NCBI GenBank assembly: GCA_019652555.1
Contig: BPAJ01000001.1
Span: forward strand, 708,762-772,761
Direction of reading: 5' to 3'
Origin: Gammaproteobacteria bacterium
GTDB taxonomy: Bacteria > Pseudomonadota > Gammaproteobacteria > Magnimaribacterales > AG-339-G14
DNA: 64,000 bases
Part shown: positions 8,995 to 17,531 of the stretch, one piece after another
Layout: each line of letters begins with the position of its first letter
Position numbering within the stretch: position 1 is the stretch's first letter
Translations under genes and position numbers: made by a program
Notes under the pieces: generated by a model
The model's input: only the letters and a program-made list of their open reading frames with translations
Database searches by the model: none
What the model was told of the DNA's origin: nothing

Positions 8995-9420
8995 CTATGC
9001 TTTCATTCTTTCAAGCATATTTTGCATTTGCTGATGCAATTTATTGACTGCTTGAAGAGGTCTTACGATCACTTTAAATTCCGTGATTTTGTTTTCTTCG
9101 TTCCAAGAGATTAAATCAATACCGTTGACATAAATTCCATCGATCTCTGTTTCAAATTCCAGAACTGCAGAATTTTCACCAATGATTTCTTTAATGTACT
9201 TAAATTTCGACGGACTTTTTTCATCTAGGATTTCTTTGGGTGAGTCTTCTCCCCCGAAAACTCCGCCTGCCGCCATCAAATACATTTTGGTTATCTCTCT
9301 TCCTCTTTGGGGTGTGTAGACCACTGGAGAATAAAAAACACAATCCTCAGCCAAAATTTCATCGTATTTATCTGGGTTATCTGATTTGATTACCTCGTAC
9401 CATTTTTCTATAGCATGCAT
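8995..9420 (-). CDS. SnoaL/NTF2-like protein
   Basis: A 141-residue single-domain protein with the NTF2-like layout: an opening helix (MHAIEKWYEVIKS), YDEILAEDCVFYSPVVYTPQRG, and late strands (DGIYVNGIDLISWNEENKITEFKVIVRPL). This fold holds isomerases, cyclases and dehydratases as well as non-enzymatic binders. The phrase DLISWNEENKITEFKVIVRP is typical of the nuclear-transport-factor-2 group found in catabolic clusters. The function is unknown. An AGGAGAT-like ribosome-binding site lies just before the ATG. Confidence 0.75.
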   Translation of the reverse strand: MHAIEKWYEVIKSDNPDKYDEILAEDCVFYSPVVYTPQRGREITKMYLMAAGGVFGGEDSPKEILDEKSPSKFKYIKEIIGENSAVLEFETEIDGIYVNGIDLISWNEENKITEFKVIVRPLQAVNKLHQQMQNMLERMKA

Positions 9421-9502
9421 TTTTATCTCCTAATATGAATTCAAAAAATTTTTGAAAGTCTATGATAATCTTAATTCAAAGTTTCATTATTTGGGAGAGA
9501 TT

Positions 9503-10885
9503 ATGGATGAATTAATAAAAAAAGGTGCTGTTGAATTAAGTCGACTTATTAAAAATGGAGAAACTTCAAGCGAAGAAGTCGTAAAAGCTCATCTGAAGAG
9601 AATAAAAGAAGTAAATCCAGAAATTAATGCTATTACAATTTCTTTGGAAGAATCTGCTTTGGAATTAGCTATCAAAAGTGATAATGCCTCTAAAGAAGAA
9701 AAAGCAAGACCTCTTCATGGAGTTCCTTTTACGATAAAAGAAAATATAGATTTTGAAGGTTTGCCTACAACTAATGGTCTACCATTTTTTGCTGAAGAGT
9801 TTCCGCCAAAAAATGCTCCAATTGTTGATCGAATGTTAGATGCTGGAGCTATTCCAATAGGCAGAACCAACTTGCCTGAGATGGGATTGCGCTTGGATAC
9901 CGATAATCCTCTAAGAGGTCGAACATTCAATCCGTGGAATAAAAAATTAACTCCTGGAGGATCGAGCGGCGGAGAAGCAGCGGCAATTGCAACTGGAATG
10001 TCTCCTATTGGACTGGGAAATGATGTTGGTGGTTCTCTGAGAAATCCTGCTTATTGCTGTGGGATAAGTTCAATCAAACCAACTGTAGGCAGAGTTCCAG
10101 GAGTACATAGTGGCGCTATGGAAAATATTGGTTTGATTGCGCCTTTTTTAACTGATGGGCCGATGGCAAGGAAGGTTGAAGACATTAAAACTGGTCTTTC
10201 AATTTTGGCAGGCAGACATATTGATGATCCAAATTCGGTTGACGTTCCATTGGAAGGAAAAATGCCAGAGAAATTTAAAGCTGCTCTAGTAAAAGAAATA
10301 GATGGTATTGAACTTCCACCAGCGACAGTTAGAGAGATTGAAGAAGCTGGAAAAATTCTTTCTGAAAATGGTTGGGACGTTGAGGAAGTACAGGCTCCAG
10401 AATTAGATAAGGTCTTTGACATGTGGGGAGTAATTCTTGCAGAAAGTGGTATGGAACTTGCTCCTAAAGAGCTTTTTAAACCAGAAACTGCGGCTTATCT
10501 AGATAGATGGTCTGAAACTTTCAGTCATATAAATTTATCAATGGATGAAAAGTTCACTGAGAGGTTTAGACTAAGAAAAGTTTGGTCAAATTTTTTAAAC
10601 GAATACCAAGTTTGTATCGGTCCAACTTGGTGCAATTTACCTTGGCAAATTGATACAGATTTAGATCCAAAATTAGGAAATGATGCGCTTAAAAAAAGTT
10701 TTTACTTTATTGCGCCTGCTAATGGTTTAGGATTGCCTGCAGTGGCTTTAGCTACTGGTGTTTCTGAAGGCATTCCAACAGGCATTCAAATATATGCTGA
10801 TTTATTCAGAGATGATTTGGCTTTGTTAGCAGCTGAAATAATTGAGAAAGAAAAGCCTTGTCCTTCACCAATAAATCCTGTGTAA
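9503..10885 (+). CDS. amidase signature family hydrolase
   Basis: A 460-residue amidase expected to hydrolyse a carboxamide. The Ser-cisSer-Lys triad is readable: the lysine in PFTIKENIDFEG, the glycine/serine-rich GGSSGGEAAAIA, and the nucleophile region GNDVGGSLRNPAYCCG. I start at the ATG at 9503 because GGGAGAGA lies seven bases upstream; a further in-frame start 17 codons earlier lacks such a site. Related members include fatty-acid amide hydrolases and GatA-like enzymes. No gatB or gatC is beside it, so it is a stand-alone amidase. Confidence 0.9.
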   Translation: MDELIKKGAVELSRLIKNGETSSEEVVKAHLKRIKEVNPEINAITISLEESALELAIKSDNASKEEKARPLHGVPFTIKENIDFEGLPTTNGLPFFAEEFPPKNAPIVDRMLDAGAIPIGRTNLPEMGLRLDTDNPLRGRTFNPWNKKLTPGGSSGGEAAAIATGMSPIGLGNDVGGSLRNPAYCCGISSIKPTVGRVPGVHSGAMENIGLIAPFLTDGPMARKVEDIKTGLSILAGRHIDDPNSVDVPLEGKMPEKFKAALVKEIDGIELPPATVREIEEAGKILSENGWDVEEVQAPELDKVFDMWGVILAESGMELAPKELFKPETAAYLDRWSETFSHINLSMDEKFTERFRLRKVWSNFLNEYQVCIGPTWCNLPWQIDTDLDPKLGNDALKKSFYFIAPANGLGLPAVALATGVSEGIPTGIQIYADLFRDDLALLAAEIIEKEKPCPSPINPV

Positions 10886-10922
10886 GAAAAATTTTGTCCT
10901 TTATAATCTTTCTTTTAAAAAA

Positions 10923-11585
10923 ATGATTGTTAATTTTCACAACATAGAACTAGAAAGTACTGAAGATGCATTTCGCCCTACTTTAATAAGTGAAGAATGT
11001 GCTTTGAATGCTGAATTTAAAAACAAAAAAGTCTTGGACATGGGATGTGGTATTGGTCCCCTTGCAATCTATTTCGCAAAAAATGGAGCTGCTGAAGTAG
11101 ATGCTTGCGATATTTACGATAAACATTTAGAACTTACCAGACTTAATGCAAAGCGAAACAATGTTTCAATAAATGTTATTGAGTCTGACTTATTTCAAAA
11201 CGTAACCAATAAATACGATTTAATTTGTTGCGATGTTTCAGGGGTATCAAAAAATATTGCTGAAGTAACTGGTTGGTTTCCAACAGAAGTTCCCAAAGCA
11301 GATGATACCGGATCAAATTTGATTGTAAGAGTTGTTGAAGGCAGTCCTGAACATCTTAAAGAAGGTGGCTGTTTAAATATTTGCACAACCTCTTTTTCAA
11401 ATATTGAAGAAATTGAAAGCACTATGCAGAATTCTTTTCCAGACAAATGGGAAAAGATTCTAGAAAAAGAAGTCCCTTTCTCAAAACGCTTGATAGCAAA
11501 TATTGATTTGTTGAAAGATGAAATGTACTTAGAAAAAAATGGGAATTATTTCTGGATATTCTCTATGTATAAGTTAAGTAAATAA
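10923..11585 (+). CDS. class I SAM-dependent methyltransferase-like protein
   Basis: A 220-residue protein with a Rossmann methyltransferase core: VLDMGCGIGPLAIYFAKNGAAEVDACDI supplies the SAM motif near residue 37, and YDLICCDVSG gives the post-I acidic strand. It recalls small ribosomal-protein or HemK-type methyltransferases, but the NPPY-like catalytic motif is replaced by CDVSG, so a glutamine methyltransferase role is not supported. The substrate is unknown. Its last 12 bases overlap the end of the convergent aldo/keto reductase. Confidence 0.7.
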   Translation: MIVNFHNIELESTEDAFRPTLISEECALNAEFKNKKVLDMGCGIGPLAIYFAKNGAAEVDACDIYDKHLELTRLNAKRNNVSINVIESDLFQNVTNKYDLICCDVSGVSKNIAEVTGWFPTEVPKADDTGSNLIVRVVEGSPEHLKEGGCLNICTTSFSNIEEIESTMQNSFPDKWEKILEKEVPFSKRLIANIDLLKDEMYLEKNGNYFWIFSMYKLSK

Positions 11586-12551
11586 ATTATTAAGTTCTTT
11601 TAATTGTTCTTCGCTTAACTCACTCATATTTTCAGTATCTAAACATTCTTTTAACTCTTGAGTATTTTTTACTCCCAAAATCACTGAGCTTACTTTTTGT
11701 ATCGAAAGAGCATAACGATGCGCTAGAGAGGCTGGAGATTCGTCCCACTTTTTTGCAAGTTCTCTAAAAGGCTCTGCTCTTTCATAGTCATCAAAGTCAG
11801 GTTTGTCTCTTCCTGATGGATGAGGTTCGCGATCCATTTTTGACGTTAATGCTCCTGCTTGAACTGCTCTAATAGCCAAAATGGGAATATCTTTATCCTG
11901 ACACTCTTTTAGAATTCTATTTGGATTGGGTTTTTTGCTTATGTAGCCAATAGCTCCAATAGAATTCATCACGTTCACTGCGCACTGCATGGCCTCGGGT
12001 TGTTTTTCATGATTGATTGCAGAAATTAAAGCTTCTTCTTCGCCCAACCCTATTCCCCAAGAATCTATCTTTCCTTCAGACTTCAATCTTTCGAAAGCTG
12101 GAATCACAGAATCGTAATAACAAGACAAAGAAGTTGTAATTGAATCTCTTAAATCATTTAAAACGGGTAGTTGATAGTCATCTTTGATCAATTGAGAGTG
12201 CAAAAGAAATAAGTTCACCTTTTCTATTTTCATTCTCTCAAAACTTTCGATAAGAGATTCATTGAGTTTTTCATAAACCTTATCGTGCGGAAGAGTGCCC
12301 AACTGACATTTGGTTGTAATCTTCAATTTAGTTGCGTCTCTATCTTTGAGAGCTTCTCCAACGACTAGTTCAGCCTCTCCTCTGCCATACATTGGAGCCA
12401 TATCAAGATGATTGATACCTGAATCAATAGCATATAGAACAGTATGAACCGCCTCTTTTCTGGATGTTTTACCCCATACGTTGCCTATCCCGCCTCCACC
12501 TAAAGTTAAAGAACTGATTGATCCAAAAGGCTTGAAGTTTCTATATTTCAT
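11574..12551 (-). CDS. aldo/keto reductase
   Basis: A 325-residue NAD(P)H-dependent reductase with a TIM-barrel AKR layout. The catalytic tyrosine lies in DMAPMYGRGEAELVVGEAL and the histidine in NLFLLHSQ, with the lysine expected in KITTKCQ. The glycine-rich start LGGGGIGNVWG is common in the family. It sits 21 bases downstream of the FAD monooxygenase, suggesting one transcript. It may reduce an aldehyde or ketone arising in the same pathway; the substrate is not known. Confidence 0.88.
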   Translation of the reverse strand: MKYRNFKPFGSISSLTLGGGGIGNVWGKTSRKEAVHTVLYAIDSGINHLDMAPMYGRGEAELVVGEALKDRDATKLKITTKCQLGTLPHDKVYEKLNESLIESFERMKIEKVNLFLLHSQLIKDDYQLPVLNDLRDSITTSLSCYYDSVIPAFERLKSEGKIDSWGIGLGEEEALISAINHEKQPEAMQCAVNVMNSIGAIGYISKKPNPNRILKECQDKDIPILAIRAVQAGALTSKMDREPHPSGRDKPDFDDYERAEPFRELAKKWDESPASLAHRYALSIQKVSSVILGVKNTQELKECLDTENMSELSEEQLKELNNLFT

Positions 12552-12572
12552 AAGTATGTCCTAGTTTAAATT

Positions 12573-13748
12573 TTATTTTGAGATGGCATCGTATTTATAA
12601 AAACTATCCATAATTTTTTTAATAAAGAATTTCATTACTAAGTTTCTAAAAATAGCAAAGAAATCCGAAAGATGAAAAATTGTTGCATTTCTGGTGGCAG
12701 TTTTTTGTGCCTTTGCCGTTCTATACTTTCTTTTATTCTCATAATCATTAAGTCCTAATTCAACATTATCAAAAGAAGAAAGGCTTGAAGCCAGAACAAT
12801 ACCATCCTCAATAGCCATAGCAGCTCCTTGAGCAACAAACGGTAACATTGGATGAGCAGCATCTCCAAGCAGACTAAATCTTCCTTTACTCCATTTATTC
12901 ATCGGCGCCCTATCGTGCAATCCCCACTTGAATAAACTACCGGCTTTTGTACTTTCTAAAATCTCTTGAATTTCAGGATGCCAGTCGGAAAAAATATGCT
13001 TGAGTTCAGAGATATCTCCTTTTTCAGACCAATCTTCACTCGTCCAGTCATTTTGTTCAACAAGACATACGCAATTTAAAAAATTTCCACCTTTAACCAG
13101 ATATTGTACAAAGTGCTTCTTGGGTCCCAACCAAACTTTGGTATTTTGTTTTATGAATTTTGAAGATATTTCTTCTATTGGGACTAGCATTCGCCACGCT
13201 ACATTCCCTGTGTATCGCGCTTGATCTTCCCCCCAAAGCTTTTTTCTTACAATTGAATGAATTCCATCTGCACCGATCACAGCATCCGACCCAATCACCC
13301 TTTCTTTGGTTTTAATAAAGGCACCATTTGCTTCTTCATATAAGTCTATGATTTCAGAATTTTTTTCAATCTGAATTTCTTCTTTATTAATAATTTTTAA
13401 AAGAGCTTTTTGTAAATCAGCTCGGTGAACATCGTAGTTTGGAGAACCATATATCTTTACTGAAGAGTTTTTTAAAGCCTGTTGAGCTAAAACTTTTCCA
13501 GTTCGATAATGCACAAATTGAAACGCTTCCGGTTCATAAACATCTGACTGTAATTCTTCCATAACACCAAGATATTCAAGTACCTTATTAGCATTTGGCG
13601 AAAGCTGAATTCCTGCCCCAAGTTCACTTAAAGATTCTGTCTTTTCGTAGATTGTTGGTTTATGACCTCTTTTTTTCAAAGCTAAAGCAGCTACCAATCC
13701 TCCAATTCCAGCTCCAACAATTGAAATTTCTAAAGGTTTAGATTTCAT
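12573..13748 (-). CDS. FAD-dependent aromatic monooxygenase-like protein
   Basis: A 391-residue flavoprotein of the salicylate / 3-hydroxybenzoate hydroxylase group. The dinucleotide motif VGAGIGGLVAALALKKRG starts at about residue 11. The DG motif appears as VIGADGIHSIVRKKL and the second FAD motif as SLLGDAAHPMLPFVAQGAAMAIEDG. These enzymes insert oxygen into aromatic or related rings using NAD(P)H. No ring-cleavage dioxygenase is nearby, so the pathway remains open. The C-terminal stretch IFRNLVMKFFIKKIMD is hydrophobic and basic, possibly a membrane-associating helix. Confidence 0.87.
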   Translation of the reverse strand: MKSKPLEISIVGAGIGGLVAALALKKRGHKPTIYEKTESLSELGAGIQLSPNANKVLEYLGVMEELQSDVYEPEAFQFVHYRTGKVLAQQALKNSSVKIYGSPNYDVHRADLQKALLKIINKEEIQIEKNSEIIDLYEEANGAFIKTKERVIGSDAVIGADGIHSIVRKKLWGEDQARYTGNVAWRMLVPIEEISSKFIKQNTKVWLGPKKHFVQYLVKGGNFLNCVCLVEQNDWTSEDWSEKGDISELKHIFSDWHPEIQEILESTKAGSLFKWGLHDRAPMNKWSKGRFSLLGDAAHPMLPFVAQGAAMAIEDGIVLASSLSSFDNVELGLNDYENKRKYRTAKAQKTATRNATIFHLSDFFAIFRNLVMKFFIKKIMDSFYKYDAISK

Positions 13749-13760
13749 AAAAATTAACAG

Positions 13761-14210
13761 TTAGAGAACAGGAGAAGAATGATGAATTTTTATCTTAATT
13801 TCTCCATCTTCAAGACAAAAAACAAATGTGAAAGCAACCAAAGTCGTCTCACTCGATGAGACTGGTTTAAATGAGAGCGTACCCATTGCAGTTGATAAGT
13901 TTTCCTCATTTAATATATTCAATTCTTGAAGATTTATTTCTTCCCAAGGCTTTAAAGCAAAACCATTATCTTCTGCAAATTTTCCCTTAACAAAATAAGA
14001 TAGAGCTTCTTCTAAGTTATTTCTAAATATTTTTTCTTTGGTGAAGGTCGGTTTAAAAAGTATCTGTTGAGTCTTAAAAGCATAGTGCTGAGATAAAAAT
14101 TTCAAAGCTTCTTTTTCAAAATCCTAAGCTTTTTTTGAATAAGCTTTTCCTATCTCAATTACTCCTTTGGTCCATGAATCAAGAAACTCTTTAATTTTAG
14201 ATTCGTTCAT
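13761..14210 (-). pseudogene. small NTF2-like protein with an in-frame TAG
   Basis: Reading from the ATG at 14210 gives MNESKIKEFLDSWTKGVIE and on to AYSKKA, then a TAG at 14124-14126, then coding in the same frame for about 120 more residues (DFEKEALKFLSQHYAF...). The continuation contains ILFKPTF, EEALSYFVKG and GFALKPWEEI, and ends KIHHSSPVL. That pattern belongs to a small protein family sometimes mislabelled as phosphoribosyl-AMP cyclohydrolase. A shorter frame starting at 14105 would lose the first helix. Because the frame is kept on both sides, the stop looks like a point change (for example from CAG) or a base-call error. Confidence 0.6.
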
Positions 14211-14262
14211 CAAATCATGATAATTAATTTATTTAGGTATTGAAACTTAGTAAGATGAATTC

Positions 14263-15087
14263 ATGAGTATATATAAAGATAAAAAAGTCCTAATCACCGG
14301 TGCGTCAACTGGAATAGGCTATGCCTTGGCTGAAGAATTAAATAAACGAGGTGCAGAAGTTATTTTAACTGCAAGATCAGAGGATAAATTGCATGCCCTT
14401 GCTGAAAAAATTAAAGCATCTGGTGGGAAAGCACACGTCTTTGTAGAAGATCTTTCTATTCAAGGCTCTGCTGAAGCTTTATATAACCAAATAAAATCTC
14501 AAAATTTATCTGTCGATATCTTAATTAACAATGCTGGATACGGCAGATGGGGAGAATTAACTAGCTTTGAAAGGGATGATTATGCAGAGATGCTACAGCT
14601 TAATGTTGTAACACTGACAGATCTTTGCCATTTGTATTTACCTGATATGGTTCGACAAGGTGGTGGTGGCATCATAAATGTTGGCTCTATGGCTTCTTTA
14701 GCGCCAATACCATATGCAAGTATTTATTCTTCTTCAAAAGCATATGTTTTGATGTTCTCTGAAGCCATTAGGTTTGAATATCAAGATAAAAATATCAAAG
14801 TTATGGCGCTTCTTCCTGGAGGAACGGAATCAGAGTTTGCCCGAGTAGCTACAGAAAAATCTGAGGAACTAACTGAAAGATATCAAAATCGAGATAACTC
14901 AGCTTCTGGAATGACTATGCAAACTTCGCATGATGTTGCTTTAGAATGTCTTGAAGGTTATGAAAAAAATAGACAATTCGTCATTTGTGGCAGAAGCAAT
15001 AGAGTTTTAAATTTCGTTACTGGTTTTATGACTAGAAAAGCCGTTCTTAATTTCACCGGCAAAATGTTTAAAAAAATAGCTGGCTAA
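14263..15087 (+). CDS. short-chain dehydrogenase/reductase
   Basis: A 274-residue classical SDR. The cofactor motif TGASTGIGYALA is near residue 12, ILINNAGYGRWG near residue 90, and the catalytic YSSSK near residue 160. The pattern LPGGTESEFA after it and the hydrophobic C-terminus fit the DltE/YqjQ-like SDR group, many of which sit at the membrane. It reads into the metal operon after a gap of only about 20-30 bases, but the operator there suggests a separate promoter. Confidence 0.9.
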   Translation: MSIYKDKKVLITGASTGIGYALAEELNKRGAEVILTARSEDKLHALAEKIKASGGKAHVFVEDLSIQGSAEALYNQIKSQNLSVDILINNAGYGRWGELTSFERDDYAEMLQLNVVTLTDLCHLYLPDMVRQGGGGIINVGSMASLAPIPYASIYSSSKAYVLMFSEAIRFEYQDKNIKVMALLPGGTESEFARVATEKSEELTERYQNRDNSASGMTMQTSHDVALECLEGYEKNRQFVICGRSNRVLNFVTGFMTRKAVLNFTGKMFKKIAG

Positions 15088-15105
15088 ATTCCAAAATTGT
15101 AATAC

Positions 15106-15124
15106 TATACCCCCCATGGGTATA
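15106..15124. promoter_or_regulatory. palindromic CsoR-type operator candidate
   Basis: The sequence TATACCCCCCATGGGTATA has perfect 7-base inverted arms (TATACCC and GGGTATA) around a 5-base centre. CsoR/RcnR-family repressors bind AT-flanked G/C-tract pseudo-palindromes of this kind, and a CsoR-family gene ends the operon downstream. A -10-like TACTAT lies at 15103-15108, so bound repressor would cover the promoter. The ATG at 15116-15118 is inside the element, which implies a leaderless transcript if that ATG is used. Confidence 0.6.
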
Positions 15125-15717
15125 AGAATAATATTTTTTTTTGCTTAATGGCTTCTCTGTATAGTCAAGCAAGACCAATTTCTTATCCAGAAGGATTCAC
15201 CCTCATGTCTCATTCTGATATTTACAAAGACTCGGTCTATTTTCATTATTCTCCTAGTTTTAAGTATTCAGTAGGCTTGGAAGTAGCAAAAGATGATTAT
15301 TTTGATGATGAGTATTCTTTTTTTAGATTTACTTATTTACTAAACAGAAAAAATACACAAAATTCTCAAAGCAATTTATATTTTCAATCAGGCCTTGATC
15401 CTGAAAACTTTGATCGTCATTTTTATGGTCTCCACGGTGATTGGGAAACGAGAAGATGGTTTGTTGGCTTTGGATATAAAGAAAGCTTCAATGACTTTGA
15501 AGATTTTTCTGAAAAATATCTTCAATTCGGGATAGCACCCTACCTAGGAAAATATGGCGACTTGCATACCTGGTTGATGTTCAAAACAAAAAAGAATTCT
15601 TTAGGAGATAGCTGGTCAACTTATCCTGTAATTAAATTTTTCAAAGGTGATTTTTTAATCGAGCTTGGTTACAACAACAAAACAAGAACCGATGCTCATC
15701 TCATGTACAGATTTTAA
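15116..15717 (+). CDS. predicted outer-membrane protein of the metal operon, frameshifted in a poly-T tract
   Basis: From 15148 a 189-residue frame encodes a protein of aromatic-rich beta strands (VYFHYSPSFKYSVGLEV, RWFVGFGYKESF, FLIELGYNNKT) ending in MYRF, typical of a small outer-membrane barrel. Reading from the ATG at 15116 gives MGIRIIFFF and then a stop. If the nine-T run at 15134-15142 had ten T, the two frames would join to give a good signal peptide, MGIRIIFFFCLMASLYSQA. I therefore take 15116 as the real start and the run as a one-base deletion. No named family is recognised. It heads a set with MerP-like, MerT-like and CsoR genes, so a part in metal handling is likely. Confidence 0.6.
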
Positions 15718-15726
15718 GGAGGAAAT

Positions 15727-16134
15727 ATGAGACTAATATGTTTAATTTTAATGTTCATGGCGTCAGTAATTTTTGCCGAAAAAAATCATGATTCCCATGA
15801 GCACCACGGTCATGCAGTTCATCAAAATGATGTTTACGTGGACGGAAAAAAATTCAAATTAGATAAAGAAAGGTTCGATGAATTTAAAAAAAATCTTAAA
15901 GATGTTCAAGTTGCAATAATTAATGTTCAAGGCATGGTCTGTGATTTTTGTGCCCGAGGTATCGAAAAGGCTTTTCTTAAAGATACCAAGGTAAAAAAAA
16001 TAGATGTTGACCTTGAAAATGGAAAAGTTGTGATTGCCTATTCTTTAAATAAGAAAATTGAATTTAAGGAAATCAAAGAAAAAATATTAATGAATGGTCA
16101 AAACGCAACAGACTATAAGCTGATGAAAATTTAA
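15727..16134 (+). CDS. periplasmic MerP-like heavy-metal-associated (HMA) protein
   Basis: A 135-residue protein with a signal peptide (residues 1-17, ending IFAE). A His-rich linker follows (H21, H24, H26, H27, H29, H32), and then an HMA domain with the metal motif GMVCDFC, C72 and C75. MerP proteins pass Hg(II) to MerT; similar HMA proteins carry Cu(I). A strong AAGGAGG site precedes the ATG. The His-rich tail before the domain is unlike classical MerP, which is shorter, and might widen metal choice. It overlaps no neighbour and is two bases from the MerT-like gene, so the two are surely co-transcribed. Confidence 0.82.
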   Translation: MRLICLILMFMASVIFAEKNHDSHEHHGHAVHQNDVYVDGKKFKLDKERFDEFKKNLKDVQVAIINVQGMVCDFCARGIEKAFLKDTKVKKIDVDLENGKVVIAYSLNKKIEFKEIKEKILMNGQNATDYKLMKI

Positions 16135-16135
16135 C

Positions 16136-16501
16136 ATGTTTGACCGATCTGCTAATCTCATATCTTTGTTTGCATCTTCATCTACATTGATATGTTGTGC
16201 ACTACCTGCGGTATTTATAGTTATTGGAGCAGGAGCAACTTTTGCCAGCATCATTTCTATATTCCCTTTTTTGGTAGTGATTTCAAAATACAAAGTTTCT
16301 ATAACTTTGGTATCTCTTCTTATATTGGTTTTTGCTGGCTACATAAATTACAGAACCTATTATCTTCCTTGTCCAGCAGATCCCGAGTTAGGGAGAATTT
16401 GTCTTCAAACCAGAAAACGTTCAAGGTCAATTTACTATTTTTCAGTTATTCTCTTTACGTTTGCTACAATATTTACTTACCTCATTCCCAATATCATTTA
16501 A
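16136..16501 (+). CDS. MerT-like inner-membrane metal transporter
   Basis: A 121-residue protein with three predicted membrane segments. The first holds a vicinal cysteine pair in TLICCALPAVFIVIG, as in MerT. The loop between segments two and three has CPADPELGRIC, two more cysteines like the cytoplasmic pair of MerT. These residues relay Hg(II) in MerT. No mercuric reductase (MerA) or MerR is nearby, so the metal and its fate are uncertain. The ATG is one base beyond the stop of the HMA gene. Confidence 0.78.
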   Translation: MFDRSANLISLFASSSTLICCALPAVFIVIGAGATFASIISIFPFLVVISKYKVSITLVSLLILVFAGYINYRTYYLPCPADPELGRICLQTRKRSRSIYYFSVILFTFATIFTYLIPNII

Positions 16502-16508
16502 ATAAATC

Positions 16509-16769
16509 ATGAGTCATCCCAGTCATAAAAAAGAATTATCAAGTGTAAGGCGGATTGAAGGTCAACTCAGAGGTATCGCTAAAATGATTGAAGAAGAGAA
16601 ATACTGTGTCGATATACTCAATCAAATCAAAGCTGTTAGAAAATCCATTGCTTCAGTGGAAGGAAAAATCTTAAAAACACATCTTGAGGAATGTGTTAAG
16701 GACTCTTTGAAAGGAGAAAAAGAGTTCGAAAGCAAGGTCGAAGAAATAATTAAAGTCCTTAAAAGATAA
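16509..16769 (+). CDS. CsoR/RcnR-family metal-sensing repressor
   Basis: An 86-residue all-helical regulator with the family start RRIEGQLRGIAKMIEEEKYCVDILNQIKAVR. The sensor residues are C33, H58 and C62, with spacing 25 and 4 as in Cu(I)-sensing CsoR (Cys-x-x, then His-x3-Cys). RcnR has His and FrmR Glu at the last site. H3 could be an extra ligand. The protein should bind the operator palindrome ahead of the operon and release it on metal binding. Copper is the best guess from the ligands, in tension with the MerT/MerP-like partners. Confidence 0.85.
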   Translation: MSHPSHKKELSSVRRIEGQLRGIAKMIEEEKYCVDILNQIKAVRKSIASVEGKILKTHLEECVKDSLKGEKEFESKVEEIIKVLKR

Positions 16770-16776
16770 AAGAACG

Positions 16777-17529
16777 TTAGTCTAATCTTGAAGCGATTTC
16801 ATTCAAATGGCTGAAAGTCTCTAAATTGGCTTTCATGATAATTTCCATTTCGGGAACCGTTTCACTTATATCGCCCATTTTGGTTAAAACCATGTGAACG
16901 TCGTCGTGATAAGGAAGCTTGCTCATGTCCTCCAACCAACGACTTAGATTTTCAAAGTCACTATAGTCATAAAGATTGGTAAATTGCGTATTCAGTTGAG
17001 CAATTTCAACATACGCTGAAAAATCGGCAATGGTGACATGGTCTCCGGCAATAAATTTATTTTTTTTAAGCCACTGAGTTTCTAATGCTTTGAGGGCATT
17101 ATTAAACATTTTTTGAGACATATTGATTAAGTCTTCTGAAAGTCCTAAATCAGGTCTTAAAATTGGCGCAAAATAACCAGTGGATGCCTCTTTGATACTT
17201 CGGTGATGATAGTGAAGGTAATGATCGACCTTTCCTCTAAGTTCAGGATCTTCTGGGTACAAATCATCCCATTTGTGTTTGTTACATAAGTAACACATGA
17301 TTGCGATCGATTCCGATAGTAGATATCCAGTTTCAGGATCTTCCAAGCCAGGAATGGTTCCATTGGGATATTTTTCCAAATAAGAAGGATGACGAGTTCC
17401 ATTTTCTTTTGGAGAACCTGGTGCAGTAATAATCAACTCAAAAGGTAATTTTTTATAAAGCATCATCCATAGAACTGTCCTTACAGCCTGAGACATTGGA
17501 ACACCAAAAATCTTAAGTTTACTGCTCAT
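16777..17529 (-). CDS. glutathione S-transferase family protein
   Basis: A 250-residue GST. The thioredoxin-like half starts LKIFGVPMSQAVRTVLWMML and contains GTIPGLEDPETGYLLSESIAIMCYL, where the SES turn binds glutathione. The helical half includes the GST N-capping motif in FIAGDHVTIADFSAYVEIA. The distance to the next GST is two bases, so the two form one transcript. Its class and substrate are not clear; theta-like by the start. Three full GST genes and one broken one lie within 4 kb. Confidence 0.88.
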   Translation of the reverse strand: MSSKLKIFGVPMSQAVRTVLWMMLYKKLPFELIITAPGSPKENGTRHPSYLEKYPNGTIPGLEDPETGYLLSESIAIMCYLCNKHKWDDLYPEDPELRGKVDHYLHYHHRSIKEASTGYFAPILRPDLGLSEDLINMSQKMFNNALKALETQWLKKNKFIAGDHVTIADFSAYVEIAQLNTQFTNLYDYSDFENLSRWLEDMSKLPYHDDVHMVLTKMGDISETVPEMEIIMKANLETFSHLNEIASRLD

Positions 17530-17531
17530 GT

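Noticed and set aside
14124-14126. Recoding of TAG as an amino acid (pyrrolysine)
   Set aside because: No pylT-like tRNA or pylBCD gene in view, and other genes here end normally with TAG or TAA; a nonsense change or error is simpler.
15727-16501. Classical mercury-resistance operon
   Set aside because: No merA or merR nearby, the regulator is of the CsoR family with a Cu(I)-type ligand set, and an extra outer-membrane protein leads the operon.
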